DNA of 49,871 nt from Bacteroidota bacterium (lineage in GTDB: Bacteria; Bacteroidota; Bacteroidia; Palsa-965): the NCBI GenBank assembly GCA_021299855.1, contig JAJTEY010000027.1:1-49871 (forward strand). The letters are read 5' to 3'. Positions 1 through 9,196 of this stretch are shown here, piece by piece; position 1 is the stretch's first letter, and each line of letters begins with the position of its first letter. The notes under the pieces were generated by a model that did no database searches, was not told where the DNA came from, and saw only the letters and a list, made by a program, of their open reading frames with translations. The translations under genes were made by a program, and so were the position numbers.

Positions 1-2
1 AT

Positions 3-1463
3 TTAAAACGCGTAGCTGATATCAGCTACGCCTCAGCTGTATTAAATTGGGATCAGGAAACCTACATGCCCGAAAATGGCGCTGAACAACGGGCTTCGCA
101 ATTGTCGACACTATCAGGCATTGCACATGAGCTCTTCATCGCAAAAGACTTCGGAGAGGTTTTAAATCAATTAATGAATGATTCTTCACTGGATGAAATT
201 CAAATAAGAAATGTCATTCAAACCAAACTTACATACGACCGCTCAACGAAGCTTACAAAAGAACATGTTGAAGAACTTGCACTATCTATTTCACAGGCAT
301 TTCAGGCATGGCAAAACGCAAAAACAAATAACCGATTTGAAGAGTTCGCGCCACATCTGAGACGATTGGTGGAACTGAAAAGAAAAGAGTGTGAATGGAT
401 CGGCTATCATGAGCATCCATACGATGCTATGTTGGATGAATATGAACCCGGTTTAACCGTGAAACAGTTAGATCAATTGTTTGCTGATGTTCGTGTCGAT
501 CTTGTTCCTTATGTACGACAATTAACTGCGCATCCTGTCCCGGAAATTAAATGGATGAATAAACATTATCCGAAGGATGCGCAGTGGCACTTAAGTCTGG
601 ACATACTTCACAAGATTGGTTTTGATTTTAATTCGGGTAGACAAGACATTTCCATGCATCCGTTCACGATTAATTTCGGAGCGCAAGATGTGCGGGTCAC
701 GACAAAAATTGATGAAAATGATTTAGCCGATTGCCTCACGGGAACCATCCACGAGGCGGGACACGCGCTATACGAGCAAGGTCTAAAAGCTGCTGCTTAC
801 GGAACTCCGGAAGGAGAAGCAACTTCATTAGGTATTCACGAGTCTCAATCGCGTTTATGGGAAAATCAGGTTGGACGCAGCGAAGCATTTTGGAAAGCGT
901 TACTACCTGATGTATTGAAACGTCTGGGAGAATCAGCCAACGGAATAACACCAAAGGATTTCACACGTGAACTTAATGTTGTTCAACCGTCATTGATACG
1001 TATCAGTGCAGATGAACTAACGTATCATTTTCACATCATGGTGCGCTACGAAATTGAAAAGGAGTTATTTGAAGGGAAACTTGATGTTAACGATATCCCG
1101 GCAAAATGGAACGGTGCATACAAAAGTTATTTGAACGTTGACGTACCTGATGATGCGCGAGGATGCTTACAAGATGTGCATTGGTCCCACGGTAGTTTTG
1201 GGTACTTCCCTACTTACTCGATTGGAAGTTTTTATGCGGCCCAATTATATCATGCTGCCCAACAACAAATTCCCGAATTGGAAGAAGAGATTGTGAACGG
1301 GAATTTCAGCCCGTTGCTGAATTGGTTGCGAACTAATATTCATCAGCATGGTAAACTCTACTCTGCCGATGAGCTGTGTAAGCGTATTACAGGAGAAACC
1401 CTTAGCTTTTCATACTTCATGAATTACGCAAAACATAAATACGACCAATTATACCGGCAATAA
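3..1463 (+). CDS. M32 family metallocarboxypeptidase (Taq type), 5' end cut by window
   Basis: A zinc carboxypeptidase that removes C-terminal residues from peptides, probably in the cytoplasm. The reading frame is open from base 3, and the residues before the first ATG (66) include LNWDQETYMPENG, which is the conserved N-terminal motif of this family. The gene therefore starts just upstream of the window and ATG 66 is internal. The zinc motif HEAGH lies at about residues 250-254 of the visible protein and is followed by the HESQS motif that supplies the third ligand. The visible 486 residues compare with about 500 for full members, so only a short N-terminus is missing. No signal peptide can be judged. 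The assignment is firm at family level; the substrate is unknown. Confidence 0.93.
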   Translation, partial: LKRVADISYASAVLNWDQETYMPENGAEQRASQLSTLSGIAHELFIAKDFGEVLNQLMNDSSLDEIQIRNVIQTKLTYDRSTKLTKEHVEELALSISQAFQAWQNAKTNNRFEEFAPHLRRLVELKRKECEWIGYHEHPYDAMLDEYEPGLTVKQLDQLFADVRVDLVPYVRQLTAHPVPEIKWMNKHYPKDAQWHLSLDILHKIGFDFNSGRQDISMHPFTINFGAQDVRVTTKIDENDLADCLTGTIHEAGHALYEQGLKAAAYGTPEGEATSLGIHESQSRLWENQVGRSEAFWKALLPDVLKRLGESANGITPKDFTRELNVVQPSLIRISADELTYHFHIMVRYEIEKELFEGKLDVNDIPAKWNGAYKSYLNVDVPDDARGCLQDVHWSHGSFGYFPTYSIGSFYAAQLYHAAQQQIPELEEEIVNGNFSPLLNWLRTNIHQHGKLYSADELCKRITGETLSFSYFMNYAKHKYDQLYRQ

Positions 1464-1536
1464 CGTAACTTGTTAATCCAAATCGACCACGCTTTAATTT
1501 GGCATAATACTCGCAATTACTTCTACTAAAAAGACT

Positions 1537-2052
1537 ATGAAAACGATTACTCTTATAACCGTCACTGCTGTTCTTCTGGTGGCATCATCGTGTCACAGAA
1601 GCGTTAATCAGACATCTTCAAGCAGCAAAACTACAACTACAACAACAGTGAACGACAACACAACAACGACTACTACGCAGACCACTACGCAGACTACAAC
1701 TGTTACACAGTCGGGTGGCGTCAGCGGTAATGGAGGTGTTGTTGTGAATGTTCCGGTGAATGTTCCTGCTGATACATCTAATATTCGACCGCTGGTGGTT
1801 TCGTTTATCAGCAAAGGAGGTGGAATTGATCTGGTCGCTTTTGAAGCATTCGAGCAATGGCTGGGATCACATCCGTCAAAACCGCAGTATGAAAAGACCC
1901 ATTGGGGCCGTGAAGGAGAAACCAACCTGTGTTTCCGCTTATCCGAGTTTTCAACAGTTTCAAGGGCTAAATTTGTTGCCGACGTTCGTACTTATTTGGC
2001 AGACAAAGAGTTAGTATTGATACAGGAAAACGCGGCCTGTTCAAAGCGCTAG
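1537..2052 (+). CDS. Thr-rich lipoprotein, function unknown
   Basis: A 171-residue predicted lipoprotein: the N-terminus is a short signal peptide ending in the lipobox LVASSC (Cys19). After it comes a low-complexity stretch at about residues 25-60 made almost only of Thr, Ser, Gln and Asn, encoded by repeated ACN codons. This looks like a flexible, possibly O-glycosylated linker. The C-terminal 90 residues look folded and contain two Cys that could form a disulphide bond. I do not recognise this domain. The gene stands alone between the peptidase and pckA. An imperfect promoter-like TTAATTTG lies about 35 bases upstream of the start. Confidence 0.75.
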   Translation: MKTITLITVTAVLLVASSCHRSVNQTSSSSKTTTTTTVNDNTTTTTTQTTTQTTTVTQSGGVSGNGGVVVNVPVNVPADTSNIRPLVVSFISKGGGIDLVAFEAFEQWLGSHPSKPQYEKTHWGREGETNLCFRLSEFSTVSRAKFVADVRTYLADKELVLIQENAACSKR

Positions 2053-2086
2053 TATTATCTGCTGTAGATCGTGGTTAAGAAATCTG

Positions 2087-2095
2087 TAACTTTGC
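2087..2095 (+). promoter_or_regulatory. Bacteroidetes -7 promoter element for pckA
   Basis: TAACTTTGC matches the Bacteroidetes sigma-A -7 consensus TAnnTTTG. It lies 70 bases before the pckA ATG, which would give a leader of about 65 nt, the longest among the promoters seen here. That leader contains short GC-rich inverted repeats near 2123-2145. No clear -33 TTTG is visible. Confidence 0.6.
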
Positions 2096-2164
2096 CTATC
2101 ATTTTTCAACATTTCTTAACCCGACATCCGGGCTGAATCCGGAGTCGTAACAAAGACCAAAAAG

Positions 2165-3784
2165 ATGAACGAATTTGGGTTGAAAGGCAAGAATTCCAGT
2201 ATTGCCTCGTTGGGTCTCGGAAAAGTTTCCGCAGCCTATTGGAATCTCTCTCCGGCAGAATTAGTAGAAGAAACGGTTGATCGCGGAGAAGGTGTATTAA
2301 CAGATAACGGCGCTTTAGCCATCGACACCGGAGAATTTACCGGTCGTTCCCCTAAAGATAAGTTTATTGTATTGGACAGCGTTACTAAAGACGTTATCTG
2401 GTGGGGCGATGTGAACATCAAATTTGATGAGGCAAAGTTTGAAACGTTGTACAACCGAATGACGGCATACTTGACGGGAAAAGAAGTGTACGTGCGCGAT
2501 GCTTTTGCATGTGCAGATCCTCGTTACCGTTTAAATATTCGAGTGGTTACCGAGTTCCCTTGGTCTAACCTTTTCGCGAATAACTTATTCCTGCGTCCTA
2601 CTGCTGACGAAATCCGTGATTTTGCGCCGGAGTGGCATATTGTGTGCGCACCGGGTTTTATGGCAAATCCTGAAATCGATGGTACGCGCCAGCACAATTT
2701 TGCAGTGCTGAACATGACCAAAAAGATGATTATCATTGGCGGTACAGGTTACACCGGTGAAATCAAGAAAGGTATTTTCACGCTTTTAAATTACATCTTG
2801 CCGCACGAGAAAAGCGTGTTATCCATGCACTGCTCGGCAAACCAAGGTAAAAATGGAGATACTGCCATTTTCTTCGGCTTGTCAGGAACCGGTAAAACAA
2901 CATTATCTGCAGATCCTGAGCGTATGCTGATTGGTGATGATGAGCACGGTTGGGCAGATGACAGCGTTTTCAATTTCGAAGGTGGTTGTTATGCTAAGTG
3001 CATTGATTTGACACGCGAAAAAGAACCGCAAATTTGGGATGCCATTAAGTTCGGCGCATTAGTTGAAAATATCGATTTCGTTGATGGTACACGTACGGTT
3101 GATTACACGTCAACTTCTAAAACAGAAAACACACGTGTGGCTTATCCGATCAATCACATCAACAATGCGTTAGAACCGTCTATCGGTAAAGCACCGAAGA
3201 ATATTTTCTTCCTTACTGCCGATGCGTTTGGTGTGCTTCCTCCTATTTCCAAATTAACTGTTGAACAAGCGATGTATCACTTTATCAGTGGCTACACGGC
3301 AAAAGTTGCAGGTACAGAAGTTGGAATCACTGAACCTCAAACTACTTTCTCGGCTTGTTTTGGTAAGGCTTTCTTGCCTTTGCATCCGGGTAAATACGCG
3401 GAATTACTAGGTAAAAAACTGAAGTCGAACCCTGACATCAACGTTTGGTTGGTGAATACAGGTTGGACCGGAGGTGCTTACGGTGTTGGAAGTCGTATTA
3501 AGCTTTCATACACTCGTGCATTAATTACTGCGGCGTTAGAAGGTAAACTGGACAATGTAGAATACGGTCAGACACCATTCTTCCGTTTACGTTTCCCTAC
3601 TTCTTGTCCGGGCGTTCCATCAGAAATTCTGGAGCCTCGCAACACGTGGGCTGATAAAGCGGCTTTTGAAGCTACTGCTCAGAAACTGGCAGGATCGTTC
3701 GTTAAAAATTTCGAACAATATGCTTCAGGAGTTAGTGCTGACATTTTAGCCGCAGCTCCTGTAGTTGAAGCAGTAAACGCATAA
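2165..3784 (+). CDS. pckA: Phosphoenolpyruvate carboxykinase (ATP)
   Basis: Converts oxaloacetate and ATP to phosphoenolpyruvate, CO2 and ADP, the first committed step of gluconeogenesis in the cytoplasm. The 539-residue length is normal for the ATP-dependent family. Diagnostic motifs are GRSPKDKF (about 60-67), the kinase-1a P-loop GLSGTGKTT (238-246) and the metal-binding DDEHGW (258-263), with FPTSCPGVP in the C-terminal part. The gene is monocistronic: it has its own promoter-like element upstream and a strong terminator immediately downstream. Confidence 0.98.
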   Translation: MNEFGLKGKNSSIASLGLGKVSAAYWNLSPAELVEETVDRGEGVLTDNGALAIDTGEFTGRSPKDKFIVLDSVTKDVIWWGDVNIKFDEAKFETLYNRMTAYLTGKEVYVRDAFACADPRYRLNIRVVTEFPWSNLFANNLFLRPTADEIRDFAPEWHIVCAPGFMANPEIDGTRQHNFAVLNMTKKMIIIGGTGYTGEIKKGIFTLLNYILPHEKSVLSMHCSANQGKNGDTAIFFGLSGTGKTTLSADPERMLIGDDEHGWADDSVFNFEGGCYAKCIDLTREKEPQIWDAIKFGALVENIDFVDGTRTVDYTSTSKTENTRVAYPINHINNALEPSIGKAPKNIFFLTADAFGVLPPISKLTVEQAMYHFISGYTAKVAGTEVGITEPQTTFSACFGKAFLPLHPGKYAELLGKKLKSNPDINVWLVNTGWTGGAYGVGSRIKLSYTRALITAALEGKLDNVEYGQTPFFRLRFPTSCPGVPSEILEPRNTWADKAAFEATAQKLAGSFVKNFEQYASGVSADILAAAPVVEAVNA

Positions 3785-3800
3785 CTCATAAATTTAATTA

Positions 3801-3826
3801 GAGCCTCCTTCGGGAGGCTTTTTTTA
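3801..3826 (+). terminator. Rho-independent terminator after pckA
   Basis: A perfect 7-bp stem, AGCCTCC (3802-3808) with GGAGGCT (3813-3819), closed by a TTCG tetraloop and followed by a run of seven T. It lies about 17 bases after the pckA stop and ends just before the next lipoprotein gene. Confidence 0.93.
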
Positions 3827-3837
3827 TGCTCAACACT

Positions 3838-4383
3838 ATGAAACGAATTGTGATGCTTATCGGGCTAATGACTGCTCTGTTTGTGGGATGTACCACCTAC
3901 GACAGCGCGGAAGTATATCATAAAAACTTTCGTTCGGGTTCGCATGACTTGCTTCAAATAGAAGGATTTTACACGGACACATCGCGCAAGTCCACAAATA
4001 AGGGAGCACATTTGGCAACGCTGGAAGTTAAACCCATGTTTTTATATTCGGATGGAAGTGTTTGGAGCGCCAATCATTATGTACAAACCGGATTATTCCA
4101 ACCGACGAATTATAAGAATCCTCAGGATTATTCTTGGGGAAATTATAAAATCAAAGGCGATACTATATTAATCGAACGTTTTACTTTAAATCCTAACTCC
4201 GGAGCTTACGAACGTGTTATCCTGCGTGGAATAATGGTGTTAAACGGCATTAAGATTATCGGTCGCAGAGAACGCAAAATGCCTGAGGTTGCAGTGAATT
4301 ACGACATGGTATTTATGCCGTTTGCAGCTAAACCCGATCCGGCCGGTAACTGGACCAGAACGAAAAAGAAATACAATAAATAA
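3838..4383 (+). CDS. Lipoprotein, function unknown
   Basis: A 181-residue predicted lipoprotein: the signal peptide from Met 3838 (MKRIVMLIGL...) ends in the lipobox LFVGC. An in-frame ATG at 3826 sits at the end of the T-tract of the pckA terminator, so 3838 is the better start. The mature part looks like a small beta-rich envelope protein (many Tyr, Trp and Thr, with alternating hydrophobic residues), but I recognise no family. It is followed by two more lipoprotein genes on the same strand, although the next one has its own promoter-like element. Confidence 0.75.
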   Translation: MKRIVMLIGLMTALFVGCTTYDSAEVYHKNFRSGSHDLLQIEGFYTDTSRKSTNKGAHLATLEVKPMFLYSDGSVWSANHYVQTGLFQPTNYKNPQDYSWGNYKIKGDTILIERFTLNPNSGAYERVILRGIMVLNGIKIIGRRERKMPEVAVNYDMVFMPFAAKPDPAGNWTRTKKKYNK

Positions 4384-4413
4384 GGTTGCCCTTCGCTTTA
4401 TTGAAGTAGTCAT

Positions 4414-4422
4414 TAACTTTGA
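4414..4422 (+). promoter_or_regulatory. -7 promoter element directly before the start codon
   Basis: TAACTTTGA matches TAnnTTTG and ends four bases before ATG 4426. Transcription from it would begin at or a few bases inside that ATG, so the mRNA would be leaderless or start at the in-frame ATG 4435. Confidence 0.55.
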
Positions 4423-4425
4423 ATC

Positions 4426-5076
4426 ATGAATCGAATGTTCACTTGGTGTTTTGGTTTTACGCTGTTAATTGCAGCATGTGGAACCGAACACACAACTAAC
4501 CCGGGAGATAGTGTTACAAAAACAATTGTAACGGCCGGCGGAGACACCATTCAAATTCAGCAGAACGGAGATACCGTAGTGCGTTATTCCAATACGCGAA
4601 AAGATTGTTCGATTCTTACGCGCAAACTTCCGGCTGATACGGCTTCGCGCACTTTCGGTGAGGACATACGTCAATTGTATGGTTGTGGTGTGGACAGTTT
4701 TGACCTGGTGTATGTGGTTCCTAATTTATTACCCGGTTTTGCCGGCGAGCAATACATTGCAGGGAATACATCCGCAACATATGGTGATTTCGTCAAGCAT
4801 CTTAACCAATTTAAACTCACCGAAGCATACGCGCAGTTACATATTCAGGTGAAGACGTTAGATAGTTTAAGATCTGTTTCGTTTAATGCATTGCAACTTC
4901 CCAATATGAAACCCACATTTGGACGCTTAGGTATGACAGAACCCGAGTGGCAGCAGTTCTCGGGTTTTGCACGCACCTACCCTGTTCCACAAAACGGAGT
5001 TTTTACATGGGGCGATATGCTCAATGCGTTTGAAACTTACAGTGCCGAATATCAACAACGTCAAAGAAAGCAATGA
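4426..5076 (+). CDS. Lipoprotein, function unknown
   Basis: A 216-residue predicted lipoprotein with the lipobox LIAAC near residue 18, followed by a Thr/Asp-rich linker. The remainder is soluble, with an Asn/Gln-rich middle and a basic C-terminus (QQRQRKQ). I do not recognise the family. The stop overlaps the start of the next gene in an ATGA arrangement, so the two lipoproteins are probably translated together. The start is ambiguous: ATG 4426 lies almost on the predicted transcription start, and ATG 4435 would still give a complete signal peptide. Confidence 0.72.
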   Translation: MNRMFTWCFGFTLLIAACGTEHTTNPGDSVTKTIVTAGGDTIQIQQNGDTVVRYSNTRKDCSILTRKLPADTASRTFGEDIRQLYGCGVDSFDLVYVVPNLLPGFAGEQYIAGNTSATYGDFVKHLNQFKLTEAYAQLHIQVKTLDSLRSVSFNALQLPNMKPTFGRLGMTEPEWQQFSGFARTYPVPQNGVFTWGDMLNAFETYSAEYQQRQRKQ

Positions 5077-6353
5077 AATACGTTTACTTTTTAGCGATTA
5101 CTTTTCTTACAGTTTTCACCTCTTGCAGCAACGAAAACCCTAATAAAAAAGAGCAAGAAAGCACGATACAGGTTAGCGGTTTCACAGGCAAAGTTCGCCT
5201 GTTAAAAAGCGCCGGATTGCTGGCACGATTTGATTCGACTCAGGTGGATTCGTTAGCAGCTATTTTTGAAAAACAAAAAGTCAACGGGCTGGCGGACTTA
5301 TTGAAACTCTCGGGTGATTTAACAGTAATTGATGCAACTATTCGAAATAATGATATTCGGGAAACTTATAAAATTATTTGCGATAGTATTTCAAAACTGG
5401 TTCCTTCAATAAAGCTTTCCGCAACTGAAGCAGCTTACTTACCCGAAGAACCGGGCGGCAAAGACACCGGATGGGTTAAATTGTCTTTACGATTGGATAG
5501 CGTGAACTACATACGTAAAATGTATTACTTCGAAAACTGGCCTATCGACAACTTTGTCTACAGAATTTTTAATTCCCGACTTACCGACAAGAATGCTCCT
5601 GAACGTCTTTACCTCGTGGACTTTGAACTTGAACAAGTAGACACTACTTCGGAGCGTGATTTTCTGGGTTCATTAGATGTAACACGATTCGGATTATTAA
5701 AATTAAATCGGGAACAAGCAGATAAGTTGGGATGGATGGAAGATTTGTTTGGTGTTGAGGCTGAAAACGAGTTTATGATGTGGTCAACAGCAGCTACATC
5801 AGCCTATATCAATAAGTTCGAGAAATCCGGATTAATTGGTGCAGCAGATAAAAAGTGGTTTTCGCTGAGGAAGGATGAAATATTGATGTCTTCATTATAT
5901 GGTGACGAAGACTTCTACGACTATATGGATACCCTATTCGTGAGTTTGAATTTCGACACCATTATTGATTTCAATCCGTACGAAGAGATTTTAACAAGTC
6001 TTGCGGCAATTTCACGAGAGCAATTTGTTCCCGGCGATATCGTTGACGAAGTCTCATCAAATCCTGAAATGCATTTTTTACGTTTTAATATCAAATCGAA
6101 AAACTATCAATACCAAATGCGCAGAAAGAACGGTTTGCACGATCCGAACATAATTGATCTTGCTAATCAGGCGTTAGAAGAAAATAACATTCCGGGAGCG
6201 TTTTATACCGTATTTGCCGATGACAAACGCGTGAGTGTGATTTATATTGAGGATGAAAAATTGAATACTGTTAAGGCTTCCGGAATTTTCAGCAACATGG
6301 TAAAAGGATCTCCTTCAGAACTAAAAAGTCGTTACCAAAGTAGCTTGCTATAA
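5073..6353 (+). CDS. Lipoprotein, function unknown
   Basis: A 426-residue predicted lipoprotein with signal peptide and lipobox VFTSC (Cys18), then a charged linker rich in Asn, Lys and Glu. The body is acidic and soluble with many Leu, Asp and Phe; I see no known motif. It overlaps the preceding lipoprotein gene by four bases (ATGA), which implies a two-gene operon driven from the element at 4414. It converges on the minus-strand sigma-factor operon with only about 20 bases between the stops and no clear hairpin there. Confidence 0.72.
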   Translation: MKYVYFLAITFLTVFTSCSNENPNKKEQESTIQVSGFTGKVRLLKSAGLLARFDSTQVDSLAAIFEKQKVNGLADLLKLSGDLTVIDATIRNNDIRETYKIICDSISKLVPSIKLSATEAAYLPEEPGGKDTGWVKLSLRLDSVNYIRKMYYFENWPIDNFVYRIFNSRLTDKNAPERLYLVDFELEQVDTTSERDFLGSLDVTRFGLLKLNREQADKLGWMEDLFGVEAENEFMMWSTAATSAYINKFEKSGLIGAADKKWFSLRKDEILMSSLYGDEDFYDYMDTLFVSLNFDTIIDFNPYEEILTSLAAISREQFVPGDIVDEVSSNPEMHFLRFNIKSKNYQYQMRRKNGLHDPNIIDLANQALEENNIPGAFYTVFADDKRVSVIYIEDEKLNTVKASGIFSNMVKGSPSELKSRYQSSLL

Positions 6354-6374
6354 GAGCTTCATTGCACTGTAAAT

Positions 6375-7031
6375 TTACTTCCGCTTTTTAGTAAGCGGTT
6401 CCATCATCCGATATCGCGGATCGTAAGCATAAGCCGTTATCGTAACACGACAGTTCATGCTTTTCAATTTCGATGAACGCTCCTGCAATTGTTGGGCAGG
6501 AAACCATAAATAAAGCGCCCTGATCATTGGATCTACTTTTCGTCCCAGTTCCTGAGCACCATCATCTGCACCAATCAACACACGAACCACTTTCATTTCA
6601 CCCTTCCTATTGATGTCTACAACATATGTAACACTATCAATTCGTGCCGAATCAGTCCATTTATAATAGTAGTTTACGGGCTCAAAATATTGAACCCAGT
6701 TAAAGAAAGCAGGACGGTCATTCTTCCGACGATTGATTGCACGCTTGATGCTGTCACTCTTTGCATCTCCTTCTTTGTCAGCAGCTACTGTAATGGGCTC
6801 AGGAGCAACCGGATCAGCAAGCCAGCTTTTGTACCTGCGCATCGCTTTCTTAAATCGTCGTTCCCAAAAACGCTGTGAATTGGATTTATTGGAATAATCA
6901 TACACCACCTTAAGACTGATTAATGCTTTCACGGGAGGACGAGCAACATAAATCTTTCCTTCCGGCAACGTGTCTTGCGCCGATAAGTGAAGTGTTAAAC
7001 CAATGAAAAAAATAACCGGAATCCACTTCAT
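6375..7031 (-). CDS. Secreted protein with TonB-C-like region, sigma-operon member
   Basis: A 218-residue exported protein with a signal peptide probably cut after LSA (about residue 18). The mature N-terminus QDTLPEGKIYV resembles that of the upstream neighbour (QDTVPQGVIRV), so the two are probably diverged paralogues. The C-terminal half has a strand-turn-strand pattern (VVDINRKGEMKVVRVLIGADD) like the TonB C-terminal fold. The middle is very basic. It overlaps the upstream gene by four bases (ATGA) and is the last gene of a four-gene minus-strand operon headed by a sigma factor. A role in envelope sensing or output of that system is inference. Confidence 0.7.
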   Translation of the reverse strand: MKWIPVIFFIGLTLHLSAQDTLPEGKIYVARPPVKALISLKVVYDYSNKSNSQRFWERRFKKAMRRYKSWLADPVAPEPITVAADKEGDAKSDSIKRAINRRKNDRPAFFNWVQYFEPVNYYYKWTDSARIDSVTYVVDINRKGEMKVVRVLIGADDGAQELGRKVDPMIRALYLWFPAQQLQERSSKLKSMNCRVTITAYAYDPRYRMMEPLTKKRK

Positions 7032-7744
7032 CGTTGCACGCGACGTTTAAAGTCTTCCTGTTGCTTATCTGTCGTCGGAACATTAAGTGGCACATCGAAT
7101 GGAGCCCACACAGATCCCGTATTTTTCTGCTCAACCGACAAAGGTTTTGGCGATACCAGCACCATCATTTCACAATAATAACTCTCGGGAACAAACGTAC
7201 TTCGTCTATACCATTTGGGTATAGTTTTATATCCGCCACCTTCTCCCCAACTGTTCAATTTTCTGACACCAACATATAATTGCTCAATTAGAATATCATC
7301 CATGCCGGGCGAGAAATAAGGAAACTCTTCCGTCCATTTAATAATTCCTTTGGGCGTAATCCACATTCCCACGATCATGGTATCTATTTTCTGTGTGTCG
7401 GCAACAACATACTTGTAACTAATAAAAGACGCGTAGTGTTTTGAAAAAATAAAAGTTGTACGCGGATAAACACGCTGAAATTTCTTCGAATAGCGGGCAG
7501 AATCAAAAAATGGAATTTTATCCAATTCCACTGCACCTTCTACTCCTTTATTGGCCGGCACTTCCACCACCACTTCCGTAACTGCGGCTAACTGCATTTT
7601 ATATTGCACCATCACATACGCCGGTAATGTGGATTTACTGACGCGAATTACTCCTTGTGGAACAGTATCCTGACCAAAAAGCATTGCCCCGCCTAAGAGC
7701 AGGGAAATACTTAGCACCAACCAACTCATTCTTGTTTGAATCAT
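7028..7744 (-). CDS. Secreted protein with TonB-C-like region, sigma-operon member
   Basis: A 238-residue exported protein with a hydrophobic signal peptide ending near residue 24 (GGAMLFG). The mature N-terminus parallels that of the next gene, and the stretch MIVGMWITPKGIIKWTEE resembles the strand-turn-strand of TonB C-terminal domains. It contains many aromatic residues. It is the third gene of the sigma-factor operon, five bases after the membrane protein gene and overlapping the fourth gene by four bases. It may interact with the periplasmic part of the putative anti-sigma factor; this is inference from context only. Confidence 0.7.
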   Translation of the reverse strand: MIQTRMSWLVLSISLLLGGAMLFGQDTVPQGVIRVSKSTLPAYVMVQYKMQLAAVTEVVVEVPANKGVEGAVELDKIPFFDSARYSKKFQRVYPRTTFIFSKHYASFISYKYVVADTQKIDTMIVGMWITPKGIIKWTEEFPYFSPGMDDILIEQLYVGVRKLNSWGEGGGYKTIPKWYRRSTFVPESYYCEMMVLVSPKPLSVEQKNTGSVWAPFDVPLNVPTTDKQQEDFKRRVQR

Positions 7745-7749
7745 CTGAT

Positions 7750-9171
7750 CTACTTCGCCGCTAAAGGTTGAAGATTAAACATCGTACGTAATTCATCAGC
7801 AGTAGTTATCTCCTTTTCGGATTTTTTTAGCGGCACCTCAACCACTCCGGACTTTGGAAGTAAGCGTGTCTGATCCTCGTTAGCATAATACAACATGCCA
7901 TCGGCAACCAACCAAATAATATTACGCGTATTCGGATTAAACTTAAAGCTCCCAAACGGATTACCGTAATACTTATATGTTGCGTTGAGTTCGGGATCAA
8001 TCAAATGACTGAAGTAAGAATTGGGGATACGAACACCGTTATCATCCGTAAACGTTACCGAGATCTGAGCACCTTGAGGAAGATTTACAGGATTATCACA
8101 ATTATAAATTCCCGTTTGATTAATGGTAAAGGCCCGATAAATCTCTGCATCCTGAGTAGATTGCTTAGGAATAACAGTAGGAATAACAGCGGCTTGTTGT
8201 TTCTCCATTGCCTCTTGCCAGTTTTCCTGTGCAACACGTTCTGCTTCTTTTCGCTTGTTTAAAGCAGCAGTATACGTCGCAAACTTTTCATCGAACACCT
8301 TTTTTGCCGCCACGTAATTCTGTTCGTCAAATACCGGATACACATCCAGATTTACAACCTCCAATCCTTTTGTCAGCGCGATGACATATTTTTCGCGCTC
8401 TTCACCCTTTTTCAAAACTACCGTTTGCCATGTTTTATTATAAATAGCACGATCAAATTTTTCACTCGTTTCATCTACTTCAAATATGACGTTTTTGTAG
8501 GAAGCCATTTCCGGAAACTCGCGATCGTTAAATGCAACTGTAAATCTGTTCTTGGTTTTATCCGCCTTCTTGGGTTCAATCGGTTCATCGGGAACAGGGT
8601 TTTGCACTCTTACCGCGCTAAGTTGCTGTTGTAATTCCGCATCATCGCTCACAACATATTCGCCTAATCCGGGTTCTCGAGCTTGTTCCTCCAACTTATT
8701 TTCTTCTACTTTATCTTTCCCTAGGAACACCCAATTATTAACGATGGTATCATAACGATACAGATTGTAAGCAGTTCCTTGCTTATAAGAACGCATCTTA
8801 ATATTTAGACCTTTCTGCTCATCAATTTTCGCGATTTTACCATCTACAAATGCGTTCAGTTCCATCATTCCCGCAGAAGCAAACGTGTAGGTTTTTCCGG
8901 CGGAATCGTAATCCATAGGGATACCGCTCAACAAGAAGTCAGCTGCATCGTGCATATCATCGCCTGCTCTAAACAACAACACAGCAACTGCCACTGAAGC
9001 GGCTATTCCAACGGCAGCAAAGGCCAATTTCGTCCCCGTTGACCATTTACCCTTTACTTGCCCACCGGAACCGGCTTTGTATTGGGAAAGTACCTGATCA
9101 AAGTTGCGTCCCTTCAGAATTTCTTCCGAAGTTGGGCGGGTTTGATCAATTTTTACATTTATCTTTTTCAT
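7750..9171 (-). CDS. Single-pass membrane protein, putative anti-sigma factor
   Basis: A 473-residue protein with a cytoplasmic N-terminal segment of about 48 residues, one transmembrane helix (about 49-67, Ala/Val rich) and about 400 extracytoplasmic residues. The gene lies directly behind a sigma-70-family gene with a 25-base gap. That position and this topology (short inner segment, one helix, large outer domain) are those of anti-sigma factors, but the N-terminal segment lacks the HxxxCxxC zinc motif. The outer part has a Lys/Glu-rich coiled-coil-like segment around residues 290-330 and a C-terminal beta-rich region. I recognise no named domain, so the anti-sigma role is inferred from position and topology. 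Confidence 0.65.
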   Translation of the reverse strand: MKKINVKIDQTRPTSEEILKGRNFDQVLSQYKAGSGGQVKGKWSTGTKLAFAAVGIAASVAVAVLLFRAGDDMHDAADFLLSGIPMDYDSAGKTYTFASAGMMELNAFVDGKIAKIDEQKGLNIKMRSYKQGTAYNLYRYDTIVNNWVFLGKDKVEENKLEEQAREPGLGEYVVSDDAELQQQLSAVRVQNPVPDEPIEPKKADKTKNRFTVAFNDREFPEMASYKNVIFEVDETSEKFDRAIYNKTWQTVVLKKGEEREKYVIALTKGLEVVNLDVYPVFDEQNYVAAKKVFDEKFATYTAALNKRKEAERVAQENWQEAMEKQQAAVIPTVIPKQSTQDAEIYRAFTINQTGIYNCDNPVNLPQGAQISVTFTDDNGVRIPNSYFSHLIDPELNATYKYYGNPFGSFKFNPNTRNIIWLVADGMLYYANEDQTRLLPKSGVVEVPLKKSEKEITTADELRTMFNLQPLAAK

Positions 9172-9196
9172 GACTTACGTCGTTTACAAAATTCGT

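Noticed and set aside
1608-1925. Long minus-strand frame opposite the Thr-rich lipoprotein
   Set aside because: It translates to Val/Cys runs, the expected antisense of the repeated ACN codons, and lacks a promoter.
2110-2160. Riboswitch in the pckA leader
   Set aside because: The GC-rich repeats are short and I cannot match them to any known riboswitch core.
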